A model generated the notes under the pieces. The model made no database searches, had not been told where the DNA came from, and saw only the letters and a program-made list of their open reading frames with translations. Positions 54,016 through 63,880 of a DNA stretch of 64,000 nucleotides are shown here, in pieces. Numbering within the stretch: the first letter of the stretch is position 1; each line of letters begins with the position of its first letter. Source of the stretch: Eubacteriaceae bacterium (GTDB taxonomy: Bacteria; Bacillota; Clostridia; Eubacteriales; Anaerofustaceae); NCBI GenBank assembly GCA_009782875.1, contig WRIE01000008.1:1-64000 (forward strand), read 5' to 3'. The position numbers and the translations under genes are program-made.

Positions 54016-54854
54016 AAACATCTGGCAATTCACAGTCAAATGCAGTTATCCGCCGCGGCAAGATAATGCTTCATAATCCTGCCTATACCCGCCCGCTTAC
54101 GATATTTTTCCTTGCATTTACAGCAATAACAATTGTATGTTTGCTCTTCTTCCCTTTCGACTGGATGCAGATAGTAGGACGGGTGGGAAACCTTAAACAG
54201 GCGATTGCAAGAATGGGCGCCATCATCGCAGCAGATGCGCCTTTCGACAATTTCCAGCACACATTGCGTTCATTTTTTGAGAGCATATGGGTGGCGGTGC
54301 TTGCCACTATCTATAGCGCGATTTTTGGATTGGTTTTCGCTGTCCTTATGGCGAGGAATATCACGCCGCTGAAATTCATATCTCCTGTACTTGGCGCAGT
54401 TTTTACTTTGATAAGGTCGATACCATCTTTCATATGGGTACTCATGGTCTTAGTTAGCTTGGGCTTCGGACCCGCTCCTGGCATTACCGGCCTATGTATC
54501 GTTTCTACGGCGACTTTCGCTAGGCTTTTTTCCCACTCTTTTGAAGAGATTGGACCAGAGACACTGGAAGCCATCGCTTCAACAGGCGCGAATAGAACCA
54601 AAGTCTTTTTCGCTGTTGTATTGCCCTCGTCAATGACTTCTATAATTGCGTGGATGACAACAAGCTTAGAGGGGAACTTTCGGGCTTCTATGATGCTTGG
54701 CCTTGTGGGCGCCGGCGGGATAGGTTATGCGATTACAGCTGCTCTAGCTGCTTATCGATACGCAAAAGCCCTTGTTGCAATTGGCATCGTTATCGTGTTT
54801 ACATTCGCTGTCGAAATTATATTTAATAAGATAAAGGAAAAGCTAAAGATCTAA
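54012..54854 (+). CDS. phnE: Phosphonate ABC transporter permease, second subunit
   Basis: The protein has 280 residues; its GTG start overlaps the previous stop (GTGA). It has six or so hydrophobic segments and the EAA loop (RLFSHSFEEIGPETLEAIAS, TGANRTKVFFAVVLPSSMTS). It is divergent from the preceding PhnE, as usual for PhnDCEE transporters. No clear terminator follows. Confidence 0.9.
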   Translation: MKTSGNSQSNAVIRRGKIMLHNPAYTRPLTIFFLAFTAITIVCLLFFPFDWMQIVGRVGNLKQAIARMGAIIAADAPFDNFQHTLRSFFESIWVAVLATIYSAIFGLVFAVLMARNITPLKFISPVLGAVFTLIRSIPSFIWVLMVLVSLGFGPAPGITGLCIVSTATFARLFSHSFEEIGPETLEAIASTGANRTKVFFAVVLPSSMTSIIAWMTTSLEGNFRASMMLGLVGAGGIGYAITAALAAYRYAKALVAIGIVIVFTFAVEIIFNKIKEKLKI

Positions 54855-55257
54855 AGAAAGCAGTTTTATACAGGATATTACGCCAAACCTAATAGCGCCT
54901 CTTGAAGGCTCACATGAAACCGCTGAATACATTAGGGGACCGAAAGACCCAAATGTTGCTTCTGATCGGTTTTTGGATAAAAATTGAAGGGGCTTGATGC
55001 CATAATCCTTTGCATAACACAGCTGGTTATGGCTTCAAACGTCCCTGCCCTGCCCCTATCTTACAGCTCCCTCCATAAACCGGAACCCCTGCCCAGTCTG
55101 GAGGCGCGTAGCTATTTCTGGCTCCGTGCCCTCTTCCCCATCAAGCTTGCCGTTAACAACCACCTCTGTGATTACAGCCTCAGAGCCTCATTTGCGCATC
55201 CAAAAGATGCTCTGCCATACCAAATCGCATGGAAGTATTGTGGAAGCGCAGGCCAAG
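54855..55257. other. Region downstream of phnDCEE
   Basis: No intact gene. A minus-strand frame at 55056-55187 reads VITEVVVNGKLDGEEGTEPE and then ATRLQTGQGFRFMEGAVR. It is protein-like with no start codon or recognised family, probably the tail of a lost gene. Confidence 0.4.
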
Positions 55258-56848
55258 TCAAATGCCGGCATCAACCTGCATTTCTATATCATCCCTGCCG
55301 AGGAACGCGAAAGCCGCCATAATAACTTGTTTGCCTGGCTCAGTGTATTTTTTCACATAGCCCCGCTCTTGCATCTGCGCCATGCCTTCGCTCAAAGCTT
55401 TTTCAAAACTATCTTTTTTTGCTTCCGGAGAAGTGTCCTGTTCTGCCTTCACATACTTGAATTCCATCACATATACTTTATCGCCAAGCTCAAGAACCGC
55501 GTCGATCCTGCCGCGGGATGTTGGTACTTCAACTTCAAAATCAAACCCCCGGAGGCTCAATACAGTGTAGAATATTGAATGATAGTAGGCCTCAAGCCCG
55601 ACATGGAGATGGCAGGGTATCGATGCGAAGAGGGCTCTTAACAAACTCCAGCATATTTTGAAGATCGCCAGTTTTCAGCGATTCCTTTTTCTGCAAGTAC
55701 GCGCTTTCCGTAAATGTTTCGCTTTGTTCCGTAAATTCGGCGACAACACCCAGGTGAAGCGCTTCTTCTACTTCGAAGTTTGGTATCTTCAGAAGGCAGG
55801 TTTCGTAACCGGTGTCGAATCTCTTTTCTTTTATGGTGAGGTAGCCGGATTGGTATAAAAGGGGCTCCGCCTCGATTTTCCTGATATCGGATTTGTCGAG
55901 CACCCTTTCGCTTATGACCAGGTTTTTTAGCGACAGGAAAGATTCCGGTTTGCTCTTGAGGAGGCTTATGAGGAACGATGGCGTCCCGCTTGAGAACCAA
56001 TAACCAGCGAACCTCTCGTGCGAGAAAAAGCTTAGCAGCGAGAAAGGGTTAATCATGCGGGTCTGTCCATCCCAAGAGTATCCGTCATACCATGCCAGCA
56101 CCTGGTCGCGTGTATTGCCATAATGCCTTAATTCCTCGAGGGTTGACAGATGCGCGATATGCTCCCCAAAGCAGCGGTCCAGATCCTCTACTTCGATTCC
56201 ACAGAGGTTGGCGTATTTTTTGTCAATGTTATGTCCATCATGTTGTTCATTTCTGAAAATATGGATGATTTTGAGAATTTGGACACGCCTGTGACAAAGG
56301 CCATCCGGATGTGTGGATCCATTGATTTGAGTATGCCGTAGAAGCTCTTCAATACCTTCCTGTTTGCTTCTGAAGCATCTGGATTATCAAGGTGGTCCAA
56401 AATTGGTTTGTCGTATTCGTCTATAAGGACAACGACCCTTTGGCCGTGCTTAATATGCAGCTCTTCGATGAGGGTCTTGAATATGGCGGGGGGGGTCTTG
56501 TATTCAAAGCTAAAACCTTCGAGCCTCACCCGTTTCATTAATTCAATCGAAAGCTCGTTCTCAAGCGCTTCATCTGTCTTATTTGCTATGTTGCCCATGT
56601 CAATGCGGATTACAGGATGCTTTTCAAACCCATAGTCCGAGTTGTATATCCACAAGCCCTTAAATAGCTCCCGGTCGCCGCTGAAAGCCTCGGCTATTGC
56701 GTCAAGCAACAGCGACCTTCCGAACCGCCTGGGCCTCGAGAGAAAATAGTAACTGTGATCGTTGATAGGATTGTAAACGAACTGTGTCTTGTCAACATAG
56801 AGATAACCGTTTTCAATTATCTTTCGGAAGTTTTATATTCCAAGCGGC
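55258..56848 (-). pseudogene. AAA-ATPase-like / PD-(D/E)XK nuclease protein, decayed
   Basis: The order matches the AAA-ATPase_like plus PD-(D/E)XK family: KKLPLGI, stop, NFRKIIENGYLYVDKTQFVY, FLSRPRRFGRSLLLDAIAEA (P-loop, with Arg for the usual Lys), VVVLIDEYDKPILDHL, a frameshift in an A run near 56220, GYSWDGQTRMINPFSLLSFF, LLYQSGYLTIKE, a second frameshift near 55635, then GLEAYYHSIFYTVLSLRGFD and GRIDAVLELGDKVYVMEFKY. It has no start codon, one early stop and two frameshifts. These genes are common and multicopy in gut anaerobes; their role is unknown. Confidence 0.88.
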
Positions 56849-57472
56849 AATTTTTTATTCCGGCAATCCTCCCATATTGGATGTACTGCTGAAGAGGCAT
56901 GGGTCTTCTAAAATCCTTCTTGACACTTTTGAAGGGGCCGAGTCTCGAGAGGCAGGCTTAGAGCCATTCCATGGAGCCTTATTGTTTCTCCACATAGATG
57001 CCTGCATCCGCCTCTCGCCTAAATGTATGTTCAAGTTGATTATACAATATTCACCTCCAAGCAAGGATTTTTTGAAAAAAATGAGGCTAGATTTCTTTGC
57101 TGCACTTGCTGGTTTTACATGGTTTCTGCCATATTCATAACACAATTTACATCAGAATCGATAAAACCGGTTGGCTTGGGCGATCCATACAGAAAAGCAT
57201 GATTGCCTACAGAGGTGGAATTACTGGCTCGCACCCCATTACACCAGGAGCATCCGTTTCGTGGCGAGATTCGAAAAACGGCATTTACGAAAAGCTTAAG
57301 CGCTGTTTTGATTGTTAGTCGAATGTGGAGAAGTAAGTATTTACTGGACTTTTCAAGCGCATGATTATAGATTTGGGCAAAAAAACCGAAGCCGGGAATG
57401 ATGATGAAATCAAGGGCTGATAGTGCTATGGCAAACATTGATACCATTGGCAGCGAATATCCATTGCTGGCA
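56849..57472. other. Intergenic region without a supported gene
   Basis: Short frames on both strands have no ribosome binding sites and no recognisable product. I see nothing else. Confidence 0.45.
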
Positions 57473-58558
57473 TTATTCGAGGCCATCCCACCATTTATGT
57501 CGGTATTTCTCTATATCAGCATATAAAACTATCTCGCCAATGAGTGGCGTTATGATGAGAATACTAGAACCATCCGCCTGTTCAACCAGCAACTGGGGCG
57601 GGTCGAACCAATTATGGTTTGATATAACAAAAGCGCCCCAATGGACAGGCATGACCCATTTCGCATGGACATCCCCGGCCGCCATAAACGCTTGCTTTGG
57701 GTTCATATGGGACTGGGGCCACTGCACATTGTACTGGCCTGTATCTGATATAAATAAATCAATGGCGCCATACCTATTAAATATTTCGATAAATATATCC
57801 TCGTCGTAACCACAATCACCAGTAAAATATGAAGTGTATTTCCCGTCATTTAACACAAAGCCGCCCCACAAAGTCTGACCTGCCTTAAAAGGATTCCTGA
57901 TAGCATAATGCAACGCCGGCACAAATGCGAACTGTACATCGTTTATATAGGCATCTTCCCACCATGCCATATTAGTGATCTTGCTTTCATCCACGCCCCA
58001 GCCCATTAAGTAAGCCTCAACGCCTAATGGAACCAAGTACTGCCCGACTTTCTCATCCATTTGCCTAATGCTGTTGTAGTCCAAGTGGTCGTAATGGCCA
58101 TGCGATATTAGCACAACATCTATATTCGGAAGGCTTTCAATCGTTATCGGTATTTCTGAAAATCTTCTGGAGCCTACAAACGATACTGGGGAAGCGATAT
58201 TGCTAAATATAGGATCAATGAGTATGTTCATCCCCCCTTTTTGAATTAGCAGGGAAGAATGCCCCAGCCAAGTAATGGTTGGTTCTGTTTCATTCGCTGG
58301 CGGAATGCTCTCACGCTTTATGACAGGGATTTGCCCTGTTGGCTGTACATGCTCGCCGCTCTTTTCGGACTGGTTGCCGCTCATCGTTCTGTACTCGTTC
58401 ATATTGCGAAACCGGCCATCAACGCAATAAGGAGTGCGCTGTGCATACTCTGCCCGCATTGCTCTTGTGGGATATCGGCCAATGCTGGGATAAAAAGTGA
58501 CAGACAAGAAAATGAGGGCGAAAATGATTAGTATAATTATAAATAGCCACATGATCAC
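57473..58558 (-). CDS. Membrane-anchored metallo-beta-lactamase-fold hydrolase (NAPE-PLD/UlaG-like)
   Basis: The protein has about 361 residues from GTG 58558, 9 bases after AAGGAGG; a longer start at ATG 58594 adds MATRKVTRRGVK. An N-terminal transmembrane segment is followed by the MBL fold: TWLGHSSLLIQ, the metal motif SHGHYDHLD, FVPALHYAIRNPF, FTGDCGYDEDIF, and late His in MPVHWGAF. This arrangement fits the NAPE-PLD-type subgroup of MBL hydrolases. The substrate is not predictable. It lies 66 bases downstream of kamA on the same strand. Confidence 0.85.
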   Translation of the reverse strand: MIMWLFIIILIIFALIFLSVTFYPSIGRYPTRAMRAEYAQRTPYCVDGRFRNMNEYRTMSGNQSEKSGEHVQPTGQIPVIKRESIPPANETEPTITWLGHSSLLIQKGGMNILIDPIFSNIASPVSFVGSRRFSEIPITIESLPNIDVVLISHGHYDHLDYNSIRQMDEKVGQYLVPLGVEAYLMGWGVDESKITNMAWWEDAYINDVQFAFVPALHYAIRNPFKAGQTLWGGFVLNDGKYTSYFTGDCGYDEDIFIEIFNRYGAIDLFISDTGQYNVQWPQSHMNPKQAFMAAGDVHAKWVMPVHWGAFVISNHNWFDPPQLLVEQADGSSILIITPLIGEIVLYADIEKYRHKWWDGLE

Positions 58559-58624
58559 TTTCACTCCCCTCCTTGTTACCTTTCTGGTTGCCATAGTTGC
58601 TCTTTCTTTTTGGTAGTTTTTTAT

Positions 58625-59746
58625 TTACGGTTGCGGGTATTCGTAAATTTGCCCCAAATTATTCCTCATAACAACCTTTTCATCATCTATAGAAACGATG
58701 TACTCAGGATTTATCGGGATTTTCCCTCCACCTCCCGGTGCGTCAATCACAAACTTTGGAATTGCAAATCCGGTAATGCTCCCTGTCAGATCCCCAATGA
58801 TTTTAATGCCAGTTCTCACATCTGTCCTGAAGTGATGCAAGCCCACACTCATATCGCATTGGTAGAGGTAATAAGGCCGAACTCTTGCCTTGACAAGTCC
58901 AAGCATTAGAGCCTTTATTGTCTCGGTGTTATCATTTATGCCTTTAAGCAGCACGCTCTGGTTTCCCAATGGAATGCCTGCATCAACAATCTCGGCGCAA
59001 GCCTTGATCGACTCGCGGGTCAGTTCTGTGGGATGGTTAAAATGTGTGTTGATCCAGATAGGCTGGTATTTTTTCAACATGGATAGCAGGGCCGAGGTCA
59101 CACGCATAGGCATAGTGACAGGAACCCTTGTGCCTATGCGGATGATCTCCACATGCTCAATCTCACGCAACTGTGAGAAAATTGTTTCTAACCGGTCATC
59201 AGAAAGCGTCAATGGATCACCGCCAGATACAAGCACATCACGGATTTCAGGTTTTTTCCTGATATACTCGATTGATTCGTTTATCTCCTCATCGCTTATC
59301 GGGTCATCTTCCTCACCCACAAGCCGCCTGCGGGTACAGTGGCGGCAGTACATAGAACAGCATTGAGTCACTAAAAAGAGCGCCCTGTCTGAATATCTGT
59401 GTACCATGTTCTTTACAGGGCTGGCGATGTCCTCATTGAGAGGGTCAGCCATATCCCAAGGGAAAGGCTGCGTTTCGTTTACTGACGGCACAGCCTGCGC
59501 CCGGATAGGGTCGTTTGGGTCATCTGGGTCGATCAACGAAGCGTAGTAAGGCGTCATCGCCATCCGAAACCTTTCAAGGCACACCGAAATATCCGCTTTC
59601 TCAGCTTCGGATAGGCCAATCACACAAGATAACCGGTCAGCATCCATAATACGGTTATTGTACTGCCAGTGCCAATCATTCCACTCTGGCGATTCTTCAT
59701 TGACGCCAAACATTTCGAATATACGGCTATTTTCTCTATTCATCAT
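58625..59746 (-). CDS. kamA: Lysine 2,3-aminomutase, radical SAM
   Basis: The protein has 373 residues from ATG 59746; an upstream in-frame ATG at 59773 lies inside the conserved leader. The radical SAM motif CxxxCxxC is Cys130, Cys134, Cys137 (CSMYCRHCTRR). EWNDWHWQYNNRI near residue 21 and PFPWDMADPL near 95 are typical of KamA, as are DVLVSGGDPLTL, VNTHFNHP-like INTHFNHPTEL and PGGGGKIPINPEYI with its PLP/Lys environment. It converts L-lysine to L-beta-lysine, used in lysine fermentation, osmolyte synthesis or antibiotic building blocks. No other lysine-fermentation genes are in the window. The leader is shared with glnN. Confidence 0.9.
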   Translation of the reverse strand: MMNRENSRIFEMFGVNEESPEWNDWHWQYNNRIMDADRLSCVIGLSEAEKADISVCLERFRMAMTPYYASLIDPDDPNDPIRAQAVPSVNETQPFPWDMADPLNEDIASPVKNMVHRYSDRALFLVTQCCSMYCRHCTRRRLVGEEDDPISDEEINESIEYIRKKPEIRDVLVSGGDPLTLSDDRLETIFSQLREIEHVEIIRIGTRVPVTMPMRVTSALLSMLKKYQPIWINTHFNHPTELTRESIKACAEIVDAGIPLGNQSVLLKGINDNTETIKALMLGLVKARVRPYYLYQCDMSVGLHHFRTDVRTGIKIIGDLTGSITGFAIPKFVIDAPGGGGKIPINPEYIVSIDDEKVVMRNNLGQIYEYPQP

Positions 59747-60060
59747 TCTTACGCGAGGATACCCTTTCTTCATGCGGTAACATAGACTACTGCCAAGCGG
59801 GTGAGGAATCGCGCCTCCTATGTAGCCTTCCTCAAAGCCAATAGAGTATTGCTGTTTTCTATTAATTCAGCGCTGCATGGCAGCGCCAGTCAAGTCCACT
59901 TGCTCAAGGTTTGCGCGCACAGCACTCTCCCTGCCCGTCAGGGCTGTTTAACTATGCACTATAGAGCGAGGAGCTAGTGGAGTACCCCTTGGTTCTTATT
60001 TCTTAAGCAACGTGCCAGCCAAGGCTTAGGCTAGGCTATCCAACAAAGACCCGCTTCAAC
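59747..60060 (-). ncRNA. Structured leader upstream of kamA, copy 2 of a two-copy motif
   Basis: On the minus strand this 314-nt region carries, in the same order as the glnN leader: GAAGCGGG, TAGCCTAAGCC, GGCTGGCACGTTGCTTAAGA, AAGGGGTAC, GCATAGTTAAACAGCCCTGA, ACCTTGAGCAAGTGGA, then TAGGAGGCGCGATTCC and GAAAGGGTATCCTCGCG, ending at AAGAATGATG. A perfect hairpin GCGCTGC-CAT-GCAGCGC (59871-59887) stands where glnN has a different one. No lysine-riboswitch consensus was recognised. Confidence 0.6.
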
Positions 60061-60101
60061 ACCATAGAGCGTAAATGGAAGGTTATTGATTCTGTATCGC
60101 T

Positions 60102-61097
60102 TTATAGCACAATTCCGTATCGCTTGATAGCACATCTAAGCATAGCACAGATAAGGTCATCATAATTTATCCCGTTGTATTCCGCCATCATTGGAAAGTC
60201 GCTATAGCCCGGCGCCAACCCCGGAAGCGGATTTATCTCTATGAAAAATATACGCCCATCCTCGGATAGACGGAAATCGACTCTGGCAAAATCCAGGCAG
60301 CCGAGCGTTTTAAAGACAGTTTCAGCATCGCGTTTCATCTTAGCTATTAATTCCAAGGAAAGATCAGGCGGGCATTTATAGGAGATATAATCCCTGTAGT
60401 TCTTCTTGACTTCAAAGCTGTAAACCTTATATTGTCCTCTTAGCTTGTGGTAAATGATCTCCATTGGCTCAAAGACACGAATGTCAGGCCCATTCCCAAT
60501 GATCCCCACCGTAAACTCTCTTCCATCAATGTATTGCTCCAACAGCAAACTGCCTGCGCAGTCCTGCGCTAACTGGTCCACAAGCTCTAATAATCGCGGC
60601 ATATCTTCTGCCACGCAGTCGTCGGGAATGCCTTTGCTTGACCCCTCAGAGTTTGGCTTCACAAGCACTGGAAACGGCAGATCGCATGATAATTCAGGTC
60701 CCTGGTCTTGAATGACGAAAAAAGCAGGCGTTTCTACGCCGCAGCTTTGGACAATCCTTTTTGTCATAGCTTTGTCCAAAGCAACCGAAAGCGCAGCTGC
60801 ATCCGAGCCTGTGTATGGAATCCCATAATATTCGAGTATAGCCGGGATCTGTGCCTCTCTGCTTCTGCCGGAGCGACCTTCCGTGATATTAAACACTAAA
60901 CCAGGCGACGCTGTTTCCAGCTTGTGGGGAAATCCCTCGGTCGCCTCCAGTATGATTGTTTCAACTCCACAATTTCTCAGCGCGGCGCTTATCGCCTCGA
61001 TCGTTTCCGGCTCGTCAAATTCAGCCTCGGCGTCAGTTGACCTGTCAGTTTTGATATTGCAGGCTATAGCCACTCGCAAAACATCAGATTTTTTCAT
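60102..61097 (-). CDS. ATP-grasp ligase, D-Ala-D-Ala ligase-like
   Basis: The protein has 331 residues and starts at ATG 61097, 6 bases after GGAGG; it overlaps the preceding gene by 14 bases. ATP-grasp features: FNITEGRSGRSREAQIPAIL in the N-terminal domain, ALDKAMTKRIVQ, the ATP lid LVKPNSEGSSKGI, LLEQYIDGREFTVGI, and metal ligands in FARVDFRLSEDGRIFFIEINPLPGL. It resembles Ddl but belongs to a side group linked to other biosynthetic genes rather than to cell-wall operons. It would join a carboxylate to an amine, with phosphate activation. It is the last gene of an operon with an S51-like peptidase and a PaaK-like enzyme. Confidence 0.85.
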   Translation of the reverse strand: MKKSDVLRVAIACNIKTDRSTDAEAEFDEPETIEAISAALRNCGVETIILEATEGFPHKLETASPGLVFNITEGRSGRSREAQIPAILEYYGIPYTGSDAAALSVALDKAMTKRIVQSCGVETPAFFVIQDQGPELSCDLPFPVLVKPNSEGSSKGIPDDCVAEDMPRLLELVDQLAQDCAGSLLLEQYIDGREFTVGIIGNGPDIRVFEPMEIIYHKLRGQYKVYSFEVKKNYRDYISYKCPPDLSLELIAKMKRDAETVFKTLGCLDFARVDFRLSEDGRIFFIEINPLPGLAPGYSDFPMMAEYNGINYDDLICAMLRCAIKRYGIVL

Positions 61098-61782
61098 GCC
61101 ATGCCTCCGTTTCGATAATTCCGTCCCGGTTGCGAAATACTGCCGGATCATTCCTATAACTTGTCAAACGACCGTCGCTGCCAGCACTATAAAAACCGCC
61201 GGTCGACAGTCCGTAGCCTTTTGCGCCGGCTCCCATCAGGCTTAGAGCGCATTTTAATTCCTTCCAGCCCTCGTCCTCGCAATGCGTATCAAACGTCATC
61301 GGAACGAAGTTCAGGCATTCAAAAAGGCTTGCGGTGCTGTCATCATCCTCAACATCCCAATGAACCCAATTGCGGCCCATCATAATACAACCGGCAGATA
61401 CCCCGAAAAACGGCTTGCCAGAGTTATGCAATTCAGCCAGAAATACGTCAAGGCCTGTTTTTCTTAGCGGCAAGATTCCATCCTCTACCTCTCCACCAGA
61501 CAAGAATACAATATCCGCCTCAGACAGTATCTGCTTTGCCATTTGCGTGTCCGCGCCCTTGCTGGCAATCGGGACTAGGGTGACTTTTCCCGCGCCCGCC
61601 TTAAGCATCGGGCTTTTCATGAACTGGAAAAACACCTTGTTGTCGCCATTCGCCGTACCCACATAAGCAATCTTCGGATTCAGCTTTTCACTAGCATCAA
61701 GCACTGTGCGGAAATCCTGTTCCATCTGCTTCACATCCCGGGGGCGTCCCCCTGGTATCAAATATATGGGTCCCAAACTCAT
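61084..61782 (-). CDS. Peptidase E-like (S51, type 1 glutamine amidotransferase fold) protein
   Basis: The protein has 232 residues; its ATG overlaps the stop of the upstream PaaK-like gene (ATGA). It has the S51/cyanophycinase fold: IVFLSGGEVEDGI near residue 92, the nucleophile elbow FFGVSAGCIMMG with Ser near 130, and a downstream His in FDTHCEDEGWKEL near 165. Peptidase E cleaves Asp-X dipeptides; cyanophycinase cleaves isopeptide-type bonds. In an operon with an adenylating enzyme and an ATP-grasp ligase it may trim or recycle the product. Specificity is not predictable. Confidence 0.82.
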   Translation of the reverse strand: MSLGPIYLIPGGRPRDVKQMEQDFRTVLDASEKLNPKIAYVGTANGDNKVFFQFMKSPMLKAGAGKVTLVPIASKGADTQMAKQILSEADIVFLSGGEVEDGILPLRKTGLDVFLAELHNSGKPFFGVSAGCIMMGRNWVHWDVEDDDSTASLFECLNFVPMTFDTHCEDEGWKELKCALSLMGAGAKGYGLSTGGFYSAGSDGRLTSYRNDPAVFRNRDGIIETEAWHEKI

Positions 61783-63089
61783 ACAAACAGCCCTCCTTCG
61801 TCAAATTCAAAGTTTGCCTGCGTGCGCCTATATTTGCCCGCAGGTCCCGGAAGGATGTCAGCGACAATTTGGATGTCGAAATTGCCATCTCTGCCGTATA
61901 CATTTTCCAGAGCAAAACGAAGCCCGGCTTGCGCAGCTATTCGGTCCGCTTTGGGGGATAGTGTCGCCTCAAGCAGATAATTGGTTTGGCTTCGTTGTTC
62001 CAAATGATAATCCCTGATGGCGTCAACTGCCGCGATATGGTCATCCAGCGCTTTCGTAGTGACCAGGCTTCCCCTCGTTGTAAACGTGGCATTGCCCACA
62101 CGCCCCTCAATAGCCTCTGCGATCATCCCGTCCGAGCGCCCGCATCCACAAACCCCGTTAGCATGCAGCCTGACAAGATCGCCCACATCGAAGCGGATGA
62201 TATGGTTCCAGGGATTATCGAATGTTGTGATAAAAACACAGCCTAGCTCAGGACCGCCATGTTCCGCCTTTAGAGGCTTAAAATCAATCCGGCAAAACTC
62301 CGTGTTTTGGTGCAATAACCCGTTCTCACATTGTTCCAAAACGAACCCTGTCTCTGTCGTGCCGTAAGAACTGACAAAAGCAGACGAAAAAACCTGCCGG
62401 ATCGCCGCCAGATGGATGGCAGATGGAAACTCAAATGTGAACACGATGGCTTGTGGAGAAAACACCTCTGCTTCATTGTCAAGCGCCCAAAACGCCAATC
62501 TCGCAAGCAATGATGGGTTCGCCTCAAGGACGACTGGCTGATAAGAGTTCAATTCTTCGGCCATCCGCTTCAAATGGCGTGGTTGCCACTGCAAGACGCT
62601 TGTTTTCTCATTGAGGTAGAGTGTGTTGCCGAGGAGCCTGTGGGTCATTGGCAAATCTTCTTCGCAGTTAATTCCCACGTTCAGCGAACTTGCGAGCTTC
62701 GCTTGCTTCTGGGGATAATCCAGAGACGCCATATGCCGGTTCAGCTTCCACGAAGCGGCTTCTGACCTGTCCCACCAGTCTTGGTCCCATATGTTGACGA
62801 CTTTCTCTGAAGTTGTCCCGCTGGTGAATGTGTACTCTATTTCTTCTTTTTCGAGGCCTTCGCTAAGATTTTTCCAATCAGGCATCAATCCTGAAGGAAA
62901 ATGGGAACGCATGAGGTCCTTTGTAAGAATGGGGAGCGCATCAAAGCGCTCGTCAATTGTGGCTAACTGCCCTGGATCGAACCGCTTCCACTTTTTATAC
63001 AAAGGGACATGCCCAAATGCTATATCCAACACAGCTTCGCATTTCTCCTGGTACCCATTGGAGTAATTGAATCTGTTTGCAAGTGTCAT
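61779..63089 (-). CDS. PaaK-like adenylate-forming enzyme
   Basis: The protein has 436 residues; GGAGG lies 7 bases before ATG 63089. The adenylate-forming motifs are those of phenylacetate-CoA ligase/coenzyme F390 synthetase relatives: TFTSGTTSEKV near residue 88, SSYGTTETGFVLE near 240, FDVGDLVRLHANGVCGCGRSDGM near 310 and the C-terminal GPAGKYRRTQ with the catalytic Lys. It would activate a carboxylic acid as acyl-AMP; whether CoA, an amine or a carrier is the acceptor is open. It is now the first intact gene of the operon, since the short-chain dehydrogenase gene before it is decayed. Confidence 0.85.
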   Translation of the reverse strand: MTLANRFNYSNGYQEKCEAVLDIAFGHVPLYKKWKRFDPGQLATIDERFDALPILTKDLMRSHFPSGLMPDWKNLSEGLEKEEIEYTFTSGTTSEKVVNIWDQDWWDRSEAASWKLNRHMASLDYPQKQAKLASSLNVGINCEEDLPMTHRLLGNTLYLNEKTSVLQWQPRHLKRMAEELNSYQPVVLEANPSLLARLAFWALDNEAEVFSPQAIVFTFEFPSAIHLAAIRQVFSSAFVSSYGTTETGFVLEQCENGLLHQNTEFCRIDFKPLKAEHGGPELGCVFITTFDNPWNHIIRFDVGDLVRLHANGVCGCGRSDGMIAEAIEGRVGNATFTTRGSLVTTKALDDHIAAVDAIRDYHLEQRSQTNYLLEATLSPKADRIAAQAGLRFALENVYGRDGNFDIQIVADILPGPAGKYRRTQANFEFDEGGLFV

Positions 63090-63105
63090 ATTGACGCCTC
63101 CGAAT

Positions 63106-63776
63106 TTATACTTGGTTTTTCATTCTCTCCCATGACTTGCTTGCGTTATCTTCTTTTCTCTGCGCGCGGGATCCAATGAAACAAGGTTGTATGAGTCGCC
63201 TATTTCGCTTTGTTTTGTGCCAAGTCTGCGAACGCTCATCAAGGGCAACTCCTTTTGTGCGCTAGCCAACGCGCCCAAATCTGTGTTGGCAGCCGGCGGT
63301 ATGATTTCAACAACCTAAACCTTGAGCTGAAGGCAAGGCTGCTTTGGTTGCCCTGTAAACTAACGCCATAACAAGAGGCATGAACGCAATGCCGGATAAG
63401 GCATTGGCAATGACAGGGCTGCTCCAGCAATATCTTTGGCTCAATAAAATTATTGGCTATTTCGTTCCAAATACTTGTCAAGTCTAGATTATCTATCGTC
63501 TGGAAAATTTATTCACTGCTGGATACCGGCATTATCAACAAGCACGTACAAGTTGGGAAGTTGGCATATGGCCTATTCATCATGTGTTATGCACCGGTTT
63601 TCACCGCCAACCTTTGGATGAAGCTGAGGATATTTTCCCTTCGCAGCAGCCAATTTACCATCTCGCAGCATGCAAATGGCTGTTTCATTTCCTTTATGCA
63701 AAAATCGCTCCGCCATTGCAAAGCCTATACCCTTTTAGCCACTTGCCACCAGGATCGTGTTATTCGTCAAATTCAT
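63106..63776 (-). pseudogene. Short-chain dehydrogenase/reductase (DltE-like), decayed
   Basis: GGAGG 8 bases before ATG 63776 and the frame MNLTNNTILVASG, stop, KGIGFAMAERFLHKGNETAI give the Rossmann start of an SDR (normally TGG-KGIG). LAAAKGKYPQLHPKV, NLYVLVDNAGIQ (NNAG motif), IWNEIANNFIEP, VVEIIPPAANTDLGA and the tail ASKSWERMKNQV follow in changing frames with several stops. It ends 16 bases before the PaaK-like start, so it was the first gene of that operon. Its promoter and ribosome binding site are still in place. Confidence 0.85.
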
Positions 63777-63849
63777 CGGGGCTGCCTCCCTCCCCAAAAT
63801 ATATATCGTGTCTACACTTTTAATTTTTCTCGGCCTGGTCTCTATAACG

Positions 63850-63878
63850 ATTATAATAAGCAAAGCCCACAATGTCAC
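63850..63878 (-). promoter_or_regulatory. Promoter of the SDR-PaaK-S51-ATP-grasp operon
   Basis: On the minus strand GTGACA, a 17-base spacer and TATAAT, about 74 bases before the old SDR start. The remaining operon is probably still expressed from it. Confidence 0.6.
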
Positions 63879-63880
63879 GT

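Noticed and set aside
59747-60060. Lysine riboswitch upstream of kamA
   Set aside because: The recalled L-box consensus (AGAGGUGC..., GGGGAG...GCCGAAG) is absent, and the same leader precedes glnN, which is not a lysine gene.
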